Below are positions 16,518 through 25,463 of a stretch of DNA of 64,000 nucleotides, piece after piece. Every line of letters begins with the position of its first letter. Position 1 is the stretch's first letter. The translations under genes and the position numbers were made by a program. The notes beneath the pieces are model-generated. The model did no database searches and had not been told where the DNA came from. It saw only the letters and a list, made by a program, of their open reading frames with translations. Source of the stretch: Amycolatopsis azurea DSM 43854 (GTDB taxonomy: Bacteria; Actinomycetota; Actinomycetes; Mycobacteriales; Pseudonocardiaceae); contig NZ_MUXN01000037.1 of NCBI RefSeq assembly GCF_001995215.1, positions 1-64,000 on the forward strand, given 5' to 3'.

Positions 16518-17681
16518 ATGAACCGAACGCGCGTGGTCGTCCTCGGCGCCGGCATCGTCGGCGCCGCGTGTGCCCGTGAGCTGAGCCGGGCGGGCTTCGA
16601 CGTCGTGGTCGTGGATCGTGGCCGTCCCGCCGGGGGAACCACTTCGCACGGCGAGGGCAACATCCTCGTCTCCGACAAGGGACCTGGCGCCGAACTCGAA
16701 CTCGCGAAGCTGTCGATCGGGCTGTGGCCGCGGATCGTCGCCGAGATCGCCGACGAGGACGCGCGCGCCGCTTCGGCGATCGAGTACGACCCCAAGGGCG
16801 GCATCGTCGTCGCCACCACGGACGATGGTGCTCGCGCCCTCACCGCGTTCGCCGCTTCGCAACGCGGAGTTCGCGCGGAACCGTTGTCACTCAAGGAACT
16901 CGCCGAAGCGGAACCCGCGCTGACCCGCGAGGTGACCGCCGCGTTCCACTACCCCGAGGACGCCCAGGTCCAGCCCGCGGGCGCGGCGCTGGCCCTGCTG
17001 GGTTCCGCGTTGCGCCACGGTGCCCGGCTGCGATCGGACACCGAGGTCGTCGGCGCGTCCGTCCACAAGGGACGGATCATCGGTGTCCGCGTGCCCGGCG
17101 AGGTCATCGAAGCGGACGTCGTCGTGAACGCCGCGGGCCCGTGGGCCGGTCGGGTGTCGGCGCTGCTCGGTGCCCCGATCGCCGTCCGCCCCCGCCGGGG
17201 TGAGGTGCTGGTGACCACGCCGATGCCCGGCGTCGTCCGGCACAAGGTCTACGACGCCGATTACGTCGGCGCGGTCGGCGCCGATTCGGGTGAGCTCCAG
17301 ACCTCCGCGGTCGTCGAGTCGACCTGGGGCGGCACTGTGCTGATCGGCTCGTCACGCCGCCGGGTGGACTTCGACGACGCGATCCGCCCGGAGGTGCTGA
17401 GCGCCATCGCGGTCAAGGCGCTGCGGCTGTTCCCGGCGCTCGCCGACGTCGCGGTGATGCGGGCGTACGGCGGATTCCGGCCGTACGTCGACGATCACCT
17501 CCCGGTACTCGGCGCGGATCCACGGCTGGAAAACCTCTGGCACGCCACCGGGCACGAAGGCGCCGGTATCGGACTGAGCGTCGGCACCGCGCTGTTGCTG
17601 CGCGAGTTGCTCACCGGCACGGAGCCCGCGATGCCGGTCGAAGAGTTCACCGTCGACCGCCCGGCGGTGGTGGCCGCATGA
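16518..17681 (+). CDS. lhpB: D-hydroxyproline dehydrogenase FAD subunit (DAO family)
   Basis: 387-aa flavoprotein of the D-amino-acid oxidase/glycine oxidase family. N-terminal FAD-binding GAGIVGAACARELSRAG, and C-terminal AYGGFRPYVDDHLPVLG with GHEGAGIGLSVGTA. Together with the ferredoxin-like and second flavoprotein genes it matches the heteromeric cis-4-hydroxy-D-proline dehydrogenase known from pseudomonads, which oxidises the epimerised Hyp to pyrroline-4-hydroxy-2-carboxylate. ATG 16518 follows GGGAGGG. Its stop overlaps the next start by four bases. The substrate is assigned from operon content, not from residues. Confidence 0.82.
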   Translation: MNRTRVVVLGAGIVGAACARELSRAGFDVVVVDRGRPAGGTTSHGEGNILVSDKGPGAELELAKLSIGLWPRIVAEIADEDARAASAIEYDPKGGIVVATTDDGARALTAFAASQRGVRAEPLSLKELAEAEPALTREVTAAFHYPEDAQVQPAGAALALLGSALRHGARLRSDTEVVGASVHKGRIIGVRVPGEVIEADVVVNAAGPWAGRVSALLGAPIAVRPRRGEVLVTTPMPGVVRHKVYDADYVGAVGADSGELQTSAVVESTWGGTVLIGSSRRRVDFDDAIRPEVLSAIAVKALRLFPALADVAVMRAYGGFRPYVDDHLPVLGADPRLENLWHATGHEGAGIGLSVGTALLLRELLTGTEPAMPVEEFTVDRPAVVAA

Positions 17682-17944
17682 GTGACCAGCGGATCCGGAT
17701 CACCGTCGACGGCGAAGCGCTGACCGGGATCGCGGGCCAGAGCGTCGCGGGAGTGCTGCTCGCGGCGGGCCGGATCTCCTGGCGTACCACGCGTTCCGGT
17801 GCGCCACGAGGCGTGTTCTGCGGAATCGGCGCGTGTTTCGACTGCCTGCTCACGGTCAACGACGTGCCCGACGTCCGCGCGTGCCGGCGTCCGGCCACCG
17901 ACGGCGACGAGATCCGCACCCAGACCCGGGAGGAGCACACGTGA
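17678..17944 (+). CDS. lhpF: [2Fe-2S] ferredoxin-like subunit of the D-Hyp dehydrogenase
   Basis: 88-aa protein with a plant-type [2Fe-2S] pattern: Cys48, Cys53, Cys56 and Cys69 (C-x4-C-x2-C-x12-C). Such small subunits carry electrons between the two flavoproteins of heteromeric amino-acid dehydrogenases. Overlaps both neighbours by four bases (ATGA upstream, GTGA downstream), so stoichiometric co-translation is likely. Confidence 0.85.
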   Translation: MSDQRIRITVDGEALTGIAGQSVAGVLLAAGRISWRTTRSGAPRGVFCGIGACFDCLLTVNDVPDVRACRRPATDGDEIRTQTREEHT

Positions 17945-19284
17945 GCCGCCATGTGGTGGTCGTCGGCGCCGGGCCCGCCGGGCTCGCGGCCGTCGAACAC
18001 GCGTTGCGGGCCGGTGCCCGGGTCACGGTGCTGGACCAGGCGGAAACGCCCGGCGGCCAGTACCACCGCAGGTCGCTGGCGGCCGACTCGGCGCGACAAC
18101 CGGAGTTCGACCGGCACCGCCGCCTCCTCGCGCATCCCCGGTGCCGGTGGTGGCCCGGATCCACCGTCTGGGCGTTCGACCGGGTGGAGAACCGCCTGCA
18201 TGTGCTGCGAGGCCAGGCCGACGGCAGTGGACGGCGACGGCTGACCCTGGTTCCGGACGCGCTGGTCCTGGCGACCGGCGCGCACGACCGCACCCTGCCG
18301 TTCCCCGGCTGGGAACTGCCCGGCGTGTACACCGCGGGCGCGGCGCAGGCGCTGGCGAAGGGCGAGCGGGTCGCGATCGGCCAACGGGTCCTCGTCGCCG
18401 GGGCCGGGCCGTTCCTGTTGCCGGTCGCGGAATCGTTGCTGGCTGTCGGGGCCGAAGTGGTCGCGGTCCTGGAAGCGAACCCGGCCGCGACCGTCCGAAA
18501 AGGATGGTCGGCCCGCCCGTGGCGTCTGGCCGCCCACGCCGGCAAGGCGGGCGAACTCGCGCGGTACGCGGCGACGCTGGCCCGCCATCGCGTTCCGTAC
18601 CGGCTGGGCCGGACCGTGATCGAAGCACGCGGCACGGACCGCGTGCGGGAGGTCGTGACCGCGAAGGTCCGCGCGGACTGGTCGGTCGTCCCCGGCACCG
18701 AGCGGACGTACGAGGTCGACGCGGTGTGCGTCGGACACGGGTTCGTCCCGCAGCCGGAACTCGCCGTCGCCGCGGGCTGTGTCCTGGACGGTGGCTTCGT
18801 ACGGGTCGACGGCACGCAACGGACCACAGTGGACGGTGTCTTCGCTGCGGGCGAGATCACGGGTATCGGCGGCGCGATCACCGCCGCGGCCGAGGGCGCG
18901 GTGGCGGGATGCGCCGCCGCCGGGGGAGAGCCAGCACCCGCGTTGATCCGTGCCCGCGACCGCGCTCGCACCTTCGCGGAACGCCTCGCCACGGCTCACC
19001 CGATCGGATCGGCCTGGCGAGGCTGGTTGCGCGAAGACACGATCGTCTGCCGTTGCGAGGAAACCACGTACGGCGAGCTGACCCGGGCCGCCGGGGACGC
19101 CGTCCGTCCCGGCTCGCACGCCCTGAAACTCGGCACCCGGGCCGGGCTCGGCCCGTGCCAGGGCCGGATGTGCGGTCCGACCGTGTCCGAACTCTGCGGT
19201 GGCGCCGAACGGCACCACCGCCCCGTCGTCCAGCCGATCCGGCTCGGCGAACTCGCCGCCCGAACCGAAGGAGAACCTGAATGA
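17941..19284 (+). CDS. lhpE: NAD(P)/FAD oxidoreductase subunit with C-terminal [2Fe-2S] BFD-like domain
   Basis: 447 aa. N-terminal dinucleotide fold (VVVGAGPAGLAAVEHALRAG), a second one near VLVAGAGPFLLPVAESLLAVGA, and a C-terminal Cys cluster (VCRCEETTYGEL followed by GLGPCQGRMCG) typical of BFD-like iron-sulfur domains. This is the architecture of the large subunit partnering LhpB-type dehydrogenases. GTG 17941 overlaps the preceding TGA. Electron flow from substrate FAD through the ferredoxin subunit to this protein is inferred from family knowledge. Confidence 0.83.
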   Translation: MSRHVVVVGAGPAGLAAVEHALRAGARVTVLDQAETPGGQYHRRSLAADSARQPEFDRHRRLLAHPRCRWWPGSTVWAFDRVENRLHVLRGQADGSGRRRLTLVPDALVLATGAHDRTLPFPGWELPGVYTAGAAQALAKGERVAIGQRVLVAGAGPFLLPVAESLLAVGAEVVAVLEANPAATVRKGWSARPWRLAAHAGKAGELARYAATLARHRVPYRLGRTVIEARGTDRVREVVTAKVRADWSVVPGTERTYEVDAVCVGHGFVPQPELAVAAGCVLDGGFVRVDGTQRTTVDGVFAAGEITGIGGAITAAAEGAVAGCAAAGGEPAPALIRARDRARTFAERLATAHPIGSAWRGWLREDTIVCRCEETTYGELTRAAGDAVRPGSHALKLGTRAGLGPCQGRMCGPTVSELCGGAERHHRPVVQPIRLGELAARTEGEPE

Positions 19285-20192
19285 GCACCCGCGATCTCGG
19301 TGGCGTGGTCGTCGCGACCGCCCTCCCGTACCGGGCGGACGACGCGGCGCCCGCCGGGCTGGCCGTGGACTACGACGCCTACGCGGCGCACTGCCGCTGG
19401 CTGATCGACAACGGTTGCCGGGGCGTCGGCCCGAACGGTTCCCTCGGCGAGTACTCCTCGCTGACCGACGAGGAACGCCGCCGCGTCGCCCGCACCGCGA
19501 TCGAGACCGTCGGCGAGGACGGGATCGTCGTCGTCGGGGTGCACGGCCCCGGATCGCATCAGGCCAGGCACTGGGCCGAGGTCGCGGCCGAGGACGGCGC
19601 GGACGGCGTGCTCTGCCTGCCGCCCACGATGTACCGCGCGAACCATGGCGAGGTGCTCGCGCATTTCGAGGCGGTGGCGTCGGTCGGCCTGCCGGTGATG
19701 GTCTACAACAACCCCATCGACACCAAGGTCGATCTCACCCCGGCCCTGCTGGCCGAAATCGGGCGGATCGACAACGTGGTCGCGGTCAAGGAGTTCTCCG
19801 GTGACGTCCGGCGGGTGCTGGAGATCCGCGAACAGGCACCGGGTCTCGACGTGATCAGCGGCGCCGACGATGTCGTGCTGGAAAGCCTGTTGATGGGCGC
19901 GACGGGCTGGTTCGCCGGGTTCCCCAACGTGTTCCCGGCCGAGTCGGTGCGCCTGTTCGACCTGGCGAGGGCCGGGAAACTCGACGAAGCCAGGGCGCTC
20001 TACGAACCGCTGGTGGCCGCGTTCCGCTGGGACTCGCGCACCGAGTTCGTCCAGGCGATCAAGCTCGGGATGGACCTCGTCGGCCGCTACGGCGGGCCGT
20101 GCCGCCCGCCCCGGGGGCCGCTGACCGGCGAACACCACGAGCAGGTCACCGCCGACATGGGCCGCGCGCTCGCCTCGCTGGGGGTGGCGTAG
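19281..20192 (+). CDS. lhpC: DapA-family lyase, probable pyrroline-4-hydroxy-2-carboxylate deaminase
   Basis: 303-aa TIM-barrel protein of the DHDPS/NAL superfamily. The Schiff-base Lys170 (NVVAVKEFSGD) and the Tyr142 (VMVYNNP) are present. Within a Hyp operon this family member is the deaminase making alpha-ketoglutarate semialdehyde. The GxxGE-like loop reads NGSLGEYSSL, as in the family. ATG overlaps the previous stop by four bases. Without the operon it could be any DapA paralogue. Confidence 0.83.
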   Translation: MSTRDLGGVVVATALPYRADDAAPAGLAVDYDAYAAHCRWLIDNGCRGVGPNGSLGEYSSLTDEERRRVARTAIETVGEDGIVVVGVHGPGSHQARHWAEVAAEDGADGVLCLPPTMYRANHGEVLAHFEAVASVGLPVMVYNNPIDTKVDLTPALLAEIGRIDNVVAVKEFSGDVRRVLEIREQAPGLDVISGADDVVLESLLMGATGWFAGFPNVFPAESVRLFDLARAGKLDEARALYEPLVAAFRWDSRTEFVQAIKLGMDLVGRYGGPCRPPRGPLTGEHHEQVTADMGRALASLGVA

Positions 20193-21194
20193 GTGCGGTC
20201 GATCCGGTCGATCACCGCCGTCGACTCGCACACCGAGGGCATGCCGACCCGGGTGGTGACCGGTGGCGTCGGCGTCATCCCGGGCGACACGATGGCCGAA
20301 CGCCGCCGGTACTTCATGGAGAACCTGGACCACCTGCGGCGGTTCCTGATGAACGAGCCGCGCGGCCATTCCGCGATGAGCGGCGCGATCCTCCAGCCGC
20401 CGACGCGGCCGGACGCCGACTGGGGCGTGGTGTACATCGAGGTGTCCGGCTGTCTGCCGATGTGCGGCCACGGCACGATCGGCGTCGCGACCGTGCTGGT
20501 GGAGACCGGCATGGTCGAGGTGACCGAACCGAAGACCGTGGTGCGCCTGGACACCCCGGCCGGGCTCGTGCACGCCGAGGTCGACGTCCGGGACGGCCGT
20601 GCGGAACGCGTCAAGCTCCGCAACGTCGCGTCGTTCCTCGCCGAGCGCGACGCCGTCGTCGAGGTGCCGGGTCTCGGCGAGGTGCGGTACGACCTGGCCT
20701 ATGGCGGGAATTTCTACGCCATCCTCGAACTGTCCCAAGTGGACATCCCGTTCGAGCGGGCGGAGAAAGACCGGATCCTCGCCGCGGGGCTGGACATCAT
20801 GGCGGCGATCAACGACCAGCGCCCGCCGGAACATCCGGCCGACCCGCTGATCGGCGGCTGCAAGCACGTCCAGTTCCTCGCGCCGGGTTCGGACGCCCGC
20901 GCGTCGCGGAACGCGATGGCGATCCACCCGGGCTGGTTCGACCGGTCACCGTGCGGCACCGGCACCTCGGCCCGGATGGCTCAGCTGCACGCCCGGGGCG
21001 AGCTGCCGTTGCGCACGCCGTTCGAGAACAGCTCGTTCATCGGCACCACGTTCACCGGCGAACTGGTCGCCGAGACCACCGTCGGCGGTGTCCCCGCCGT
21101 GGTCCCGGAGTTCTCCGGGCGCGCGTGGATCACCGGCAACGCCACCTACCTGCTGGACCCGGACGACCCCTTCCCCGCGGGGTTCGTCCTGTAG
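20193..21194 (+). CDS. lhpA: 4-hydroxyproline 2-epimerase (proline racemase family)
   Basis: 333 aa. Both catalytic cysteines of the racemase/epimerase type are present: Cys91 (MCGHGTIG) and Cys254 (SPCGTGTSARM); a dehydratase would have Thr in place of the second... or first pair member, so epimerase is favoured. The enzyme converts trans-4-hydroxy-L-proline to cis-4-hydroxy-D-proline, the first step of the pathway. GTG start directly follows the upstream stop. Proline racemase activity cannot be excluded from sequence alone, but the four upstream genes favour Hyp. Confidence 0.87.
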   Translation: MRSIRSITAVDSHTEGMPTRVVTGGVGVIPGDTMAERRRYFMENLDHLRRFLMNEPRGHSAMSGAILQPPTRPDADWGVVYIEVSGCLPMCGHGTIGVATVLVETGMVEVTEPKTVVRLDTPAGLVHAEVDVRDGRAERVKLRNVASFLAERDAVVEVPGLGEVRYDLAYGGNFYAILELSQVDIPFERAEKDRILAAGLDIMAAINDQRPPEHPADPLIGGCKHVQFLAPGSDARASRNAMAIHPGWFDRSPCGTGTSARMAQLHARGELPLRTPFENSSFIGTTFTGELVAETTVGGVPAVVPEFSGRAWITGNATYLLDPDDPFPAGFVL

Positions 21195-21278
21195 GGGCTG
21201 AAGGGCGCTTTCCCCGCATAAGACGTGGGGAAAGCGCCCTTCACCGCGTGACATGCGGGGAAAGTCCCCTTCAGCCCC
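21194..21278. terminator. Class C hairpin repeat acting as bidirectional terminator
   Basis: Arms TGAAGGGCGCTTTCCCC (21199-21215) and its complement (21227-21243), perfect over 17 bases, plus a third half-unit GGGGAAAGTCCCCTTCAGCC (21257-21276) able to pair with 21196-21205. It fills the gap between the Hyp operon and the convergent amidohydrolase, whose stop is at 21282. Confidence 0.82.
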
Positions 21279-21281
21279 CTG

Positions 21282-22496
21282 TCAGGCGGAGACCACCGTC
21301 CCGGACTGGATGACGTGCCGGAACTTCTCGGGCTCGGCCAGGACGCCGATGTCCTCCAGCGGATCCCGGTCCACGACGAGCAGGTCCGCGTGCGCGCCGG
21401 GGGCCAAGGTGCCGATCTCGCCGGTCAGGTTCAGCAGGTCCGCCGCCGTCGACGTCGCGGAGCGGATCACCTCCAGCGGGGACTGGACCTCGGCGCGCAG
21501 CCGGAACTCGTGGTTCTGATGCCGGTGCATCCCGCCGAGCAGGTCGGTGCCGTAGACCAGCTTCACCCCGCCCTTGGCGGCCCTTTCCAGGGCGGCCAGA
21601 CCGGCTCCGAGGACGTCGTCGACCTTGCGCCAGCTGGATTCCGGCAGCCCGTGCTCGCGTCCTTCCTCCTTCAGTGCCCAGTACGTGACGAGGGTGGGCA
21701 CGAGGTACGCGTCGTGCCGGAGGAACAGTTCGACACTGAGGTCGTCGATCAGGTTGCCGTGCTCGATCGACCGCACGCCCAGCTCCAGCGCCCGGTTCAC
21801 CGCGCGGGCGGTGTAGGCGTGCGCGGCGACGTAGCGGTTGGCAGACTCCGCCTCCTCGACGATCGCGCGCAGTTCGTCGGCGGAGTACTGCGTCGAGTCG
21901 ATCCGGTCGGTGGGGGAGGCGACACCGCCCGAGGCCATCACCTTGATGTGGTGCGCGCCCTTGCGCAGTTCGTCGCGCGCCGCCGCGCGGACCGCGTCGA
22001 CACCGTCGGCGACCCGGCTGAGACCCGCGCAGCACGGGTGGTCCTCGCTGACGTTGGCACCGCGGGTCCGGCTGTCGCCGTGCCCGCCGGTCTGGCTCAG
22101 CGCGCGCCCGCAGAACAGCAGGCGCGGGCCCCGGAACAGGCCCTCGGCCTGGGCGTCGGCGAGCCCGAAATCGGCGCCGGAGGCGTCCCGGACCGTGGTG
22201 AAGCCCCGGTCCAGCATCCGGCTCATGGTGCGGGCGCTGTGCGCCGCCACGTAGGAGGGCGACGACGCGGGAAGCGAGCCCAGATCCGCTGTCGACGCGG
22301 TCACGTGCACGTGAGCGTCGACGAGACCGGGCAGTACGAACGCGCCGCGCAGGTCTTCGGTCCGCACATCACCGGCGCTGAGACCGGAACCGATCTCGAC
22401 GATCCGGCCGTCTGCGCACCGGAGGTCTCCTTCGGTGTACTCGCCCGTGACCGGGTCGAGCAGACGGGCGTTGCGCAGCAACAGTGATCCGGTCAT
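21282..22496 (-). CDS. Amidohydrolase family (M38-like, possible Xaa-Pro dipeptidase)
   Basis: 404-aa amidohydrolase. Metal-binding HVH (His62, His64 in LPGLVDAHVHV), the Lys of HHIKVMASGG, His of AAHAYT and SIEHGNL, and Asp of YGTDLLGG are in family order. Relatives include prolidase-like enzymes acting on Xaa-Pro or N-acyl amino acids and imidazolonepropionase-like proteins. ATG 22496 overlaps the stop of the GAF gene (ATGA). Context (Hyp operon, MFS) supports release of Pro/Hyp or similar, but substrate is inference. Confidence 0.8.
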   Translation of the reverse strand: MTGSLLLRNARLLDPVTGEYTEGDLRCADGRIVEIGSGLSAGDVRTEDLRGAFVLPGLVDAHVHVTASTADLGSLPASSPSYVAAHSARTMSRMLDRGFTTVRDASGADFGLADAQAEGLFRGPRLLFCGRALSQTGGHGDSRTRGANVSEDHPCCAGLSRVADGVDAVRAAARDELRKGAHHIKVMASGGVASPTDRIDSTQYSADELRAIVEEAESANRYVAAHAYTARAVNRALELGVRSIEHGNLIDDLSVELFLRHDAYLVPTLVTYWALKEEGREHGLPESSWRKVDDVLGAGLAALERAAKGGVKLVYGTDLLGGMHRHQNHEFRLRAEVQSPLEVIRSATSTAADLLNLTGEIGTLAPGAHADLLVVDRDPLEDIGVLAEPEKFRHVIQSGTVVSA

Positions 22497-22933
22497 CGGG
22501 TTTCCTCCAGGAGTTCGCGCAGGGCCGGGACCGCCAACGGTGCCAGAGATCGGGCCGCTGTGACGGAATCGTCGTCGTAGCTGCCTTCGGCGTCGAGGAT
22601 GTTGAGCACGCCGAGTGTGCGGCCGTCGTCCACCACCGGCACGTTGATCACCGCGCCGCAGCCGAGCCTGTCGATGAGCTCGTGGTCGGCGAAGATCGCC
22701 CGTACGGCCGCGCTGTCCGGGCCGAAGTAGGGCTCCTGCCCGGTGATGCATCGCTCCAGCCAGCCCGCCGCCACCTCGACGGTCTTCTCGCCACCGACCG
22801 GGTAGTCCGCCGGGTGGCTGCTGTGCACCCGGCGCAGCGCTCGCCGTTCGGGCACCCAGGCCAGCACGGTGAACAGCCGTACGCCGATGGTGGCCCGGGT
22901 CTTGTCCTCCACAGCGGACAGTGACACGGTCAC
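22493..22933 (-). CDS. GAF-domain protein
   Basis: Stand-alone GAF domain of 146 aa (core GCGAVINVPVVDDGRTLGVLNILDAEG). The opening GTG overlaps the MFS stop and the stop overlaps the amidohydrolase start, so it is translated within that operon. It has no output domain, so it may be a small-molecule-binding enzyme or sensor for the adjacent pathway. Residues ~28-60 include RRVHSSHPADYPVGG, seen in GAF proteins of catabolic operons. Confidence 0.75.
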   Translation of the reverse strand: MTVSLSAVEDKTRATIGVRLFTVLAWVPERRALRRVHSSHPADYPVGGEKTVEVAAGWLERCITGQEPYFGPDSAAVRAIFADHELIDRLGCGAVINVPVVDDGRTLGVLNILDAEGSYDDDSVTAARSLAPLAVPALRELLEETR

Positions 22934-24321
22934 TTCGTCATCTCCTTCGCGGTCTCCACGGGCTTGCCGTGTTCGGTCAGTTCTTCCAGGGAACGGCCGG
23001 CGGTGGAGAGGCCGAACACGACCACGCACACCACCCCGGCCGCCAGGACGGCGGTGGTCAGGCCGAAGACGCCGGCGAAACCGAGGCTCGCCGCCGAAAG
23101 GCCGATGATCGTCGGCGCCAGGATGCTGCCGACGCGGCCGAACGCGCTGGACAGCCCGGTCCCGCTGGCGCGGATCCAGGTCGGGAACACCTCGGGGGTG
23201 TAGGAGTACACACCGGCGTAGGTGCCGTTGAGGAAGAACGACAGCACCGCCCCGGCGAGAGTGATCGACCACGGCGCGTCCATCTGGCTCAACCAGAACG
23301 CGCTCACCGCCGAACCCGCGAGGTACAGCGCGATGGTGTGCTTGCGGTCGAGCCGTTCCGAAAGCCACGCCGCGGAGAAGTACCCGGGGATCTGCGCCAG
23401 GTAGATGATGATCGAGAACTCGAAGCTCTTGGTCACCGTGATCCCGCGTTCGACGAGCAGCGTCGGGATCCAGGAGAAGAAACCGTAGTAGGAGAACGTG
23501 ATCACGAACCACACGGTCCAGATCACCGCGGTACGCCGCGCCATCGCCGGGCTCCACAGGAACTTCAGCGCGCTGAAGAGGTTGACCTTGGGGGTTTCCG
23601 TGGCGGGCTGGGCGTCGGCTTGAGCGACGGCCGGGAGTTCCTGTCCTGTCGCCTTTTCGACGTCCCGCTCCAGTTTCGCGACGATCTTCTCGGCCTCGGC
23701 GTGACGCCCGTTCGCGACCAGGAACCGGGGTGATTCGGGCAGCGAGCGGCGCCACCACAGCAGCATGACGATCGGCAGCGCGGTGATCAGCTGCGCGACC
23801 CGCCAGCCTTCCGGCACCGTCGGGACGATGAACCGGCCGATCAGCGCGGCCATGACGAACCCGAACGAGAAGAACCCGGCGAGCGCGCCGACGAACCAGC
23901 CGCGCCGTTTGGCGGGGACGAACTCCGACAGGAACGGGGCGATGATCGCGCTTTCGGCGCCCGCGCCCGCACCGGCCAGCACCCGGGCGCCCAGGAAGAT
24001 CTCGTAGTTGGGGGAGAAGGCGGCGAGGACCGAGAACACCGCGTAGAAGGCCAGCGCGTACATCATGACCTTTTTGCGGCCGATGCGGTCGCCCAGCAGA
24101 CCGGCGGCGATCGCGCCGAAGAGGAAGCCGAACGGCGTCGCCGAACCGATCAGCCCGAGCTGCCCGTTGTCGAGGCCCCAGGCGGCTTTCGCGCTCGGCA
24201 GGAGGAAGGCGACCACGGCGGAGTCCATGCCGTCGAAGGTGTAACCGAGCCCGCCGATGAGCAGGAGTTTGTAATGGGGACGGCTCAGCGGGAGCCGGTC
24301 CAGTCGTGCCAGAAGCGTCAT
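22930..24321 (-). CDS. MFS transporter (sugar/acid-type, 12 TM)
   Basis: 463-aa major facilitator with about 12 hydrophobic segments, the loop 2-3 motif GDRIGRKKVM, RSLPESPRFLVANGRHAEA typical of the metabolite:H+ symporter group, and TPEVFPTWIRASGTGLSSAFGR. ATG 24321 chosen, with GGAAGG eight bases upstream. First gene of the MFS-GAF-amidohydrolase operon, divergent from an RpiR regulator. Probably imports the substrate of the amidohydrolase (a dipeptide, N-acyl amino acid or related acid). Confidence 0.87.
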   Translation of the reverse strand: MTLLARLDRLPLSRPHYKLLLIGGLGYTFDGMDSAVVAFLLPSAKAAWGLDNGQLGLIGSATPFGFLFGAIAAGLLGDRIGRKKVMMYALAFYAVFSVLAAFSPNYEIFLGARVLAGAGAGAESAIIAPFLSEFVPAKRRGWFVGALAGFFSFGFVMAALIGRFIVPTVPEGWRVAQLITALPIVMLLWWRRSLPESPRFLVANGRHAEAEKIVAKLERDVEKATGQELPAVAQADAQPATETPKVNLFSALKFLWSPAMARRTAVIWTVWFVITFSYYGFFSWIPTLLVERGITVTKSFEFSIIIYLAQIPGYFSAAWLSERLDRKHTIALYLAGSAVSAFWLSQMDAPWSITLAGAVLSFFLNGTYAGVYSYTPEVFPTWIRASGTGLSSAFGRVGSILAPTIIGLSAASLGFAGVFGLTTAVLAAGVVCVVVFGLSTAGRSLEELTEHGKPVETAKEMTK

Positions 24322-24359
24322 GGGGAACGCCTTCCGTGGTTCGGGCGACGAGGAGTGCG

Positions 24360-24403
24360 GACAACGTATACTGCGTTTCGTCGAAACTGCAATGGTTGTT
24401 GCA
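24360..24403 (-). promoter_or_regulatory. MFS operon promoter with embedded dyads
   Basis: On the minus strand a -35-like TTGCAG and -10-like TATACG are 16 bases apart. The spacer holds the perfect palindrome GTTTCGTCGAAAC (24375-24387), and a second dyad TGCAA-N6-TTGCA (24388-24403) overlaps the -35. Both are placed for repression by the divergent RpiR protein. Confidence 0.6.
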
Positions 24404-24456
24404 AGTGGTCCGATGGGCACGATGCGTTACCGTGACGCGGTCGAGGGAGGGCGTGC

Positions 24457-25383
24457 GTGACAGAGACGGGAATCGACGACGGATTCGAGGCGTGGCTCCG
24501 GGATCGGACGCCGGAACGCGGCCTGCGGCCGAAGTCGGCCGCCGTGCTCGAAGTGCTGGTCTCGCAACCGCGCCGGGCGTCGTTCGGCTCGACGGCCGAA
24601 CTCGCCCAGCTCGCCGGGGTCAACGTCGCCACGGTCACCCGCACCGCGCAGGCGCTGGGTTTCGCCGGATGGCCTGCCCTGCAACAGGAGTTGCGGGCGC
24701 GGTACATGTCGTCGCTGAGTGCGCCGCAGGTGGCCGAGGAACACCGGGACGTCGACTCGCCCGGATCGGCGTCGCTGCGCCGCGACCTCGACAGCCTGGC
24801 TCTGCTCAACCGTCGGGTCGCCGAGGAGGAGATCCGCAACGTCGCGGAGGCCGTCGCCGCCGCGCGCCGCACGCTCGTCATCGCCGACGGCAGTTACGCC
24901 GCCGTCGGGATCGCCTTCGCGCACAACGCCCGGCTCGCCGGTTACGACGTCCACGCGATCACCGCCGGAGACGCCGAACTCGCCAACGCCACGGCGAAAC
25001 TCACCTCCGAAGACGTGCTCATCGCGATCAGTTTCTGGCGGCTGTACGAAAGCACCGTGCTCGCGGCGAACGAAGCCAAAGCCAGGGGAGCCCGCGCGTT
25101 CGCGATCACCGACGCCGCGAGTCCCGCGCTGGCGGGTGCGGTCGAACAGGTGCTGATGGTGCCTGCCGAAGGCGTCACCTTCTTCCCGTCGCTGACCGCG
25201 GGCATGAGCCTGGTGCAGGCCATCGTCGCGCAGCTCGCCGCCGTCGACCCTGTCCGCACCGGTGAGTCCATCGAAGCGGCCGAGGCCATGTGGTCGCGGT
25301 TCGATCTGCTGCATCGCCGTCCCGGGTCGGCCGAACGGCCGGTGCCGAAAAGGCCGACCGGTCGAGGCGTCTCCGCCGGTTGA
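24457..25383 (+). CDS. RpiR/MurR-family regulator with SIS domain
   Basis: 308 aa. N-terminal HTH_6 (FGSTAELAQLAGVNVATVTRTAQALGF) and a C-terminal SIS domain (RRTLVIADGSYAAVGIAF, LIAISFWRLYEST) that in relatives binds a phosphosugar or other metabolite. GTG start after GAGGGAGGG. Divergent from the MFS operon, with two operator-like dyads between, so it likely represses import and hydrolysis until the ligand appears. Confidence 0.87.
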   Translation: MTETGIDDGFEAWLRDRTPERGLRPKSAAVLEVLVSQPRRASFGSTAELAQLAGVNVATVTRTAQALGFAGWPALQQELRARYMSSLSAPQVAEEHRDVDSPGSASLRRDLDSLALLNRRVAEEEIRNVAEAVAAARRTLVIADGSYAAVGIAFAHNARLAGYDVHAITAGDAELANATAKLTSEDVLIAISFWRLYESTVLAANEAKARGARAFAITDAASPALAGAVEQVLMVPAEGVTFFPSLTAGMSLVQAIVAQLAAVDPVRTGESIEAAEAMWSRFDLLHRRPGSAERPVPKRPTGRGVSAG

Positions 25384-25463
25384 CCGATCCGCCGGCCCCG
25401 GCCGGCGGGCGATCCTGGTTCCAGGCCGCCGGAACAGGCGGCACGGGGATCGAGGAGACGGAC

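Noticed and set aside
18996..20927. 643-aa minus-strand open frame
   Set aside because: Antisense of three Hyp operon genes with no recognisable domain.
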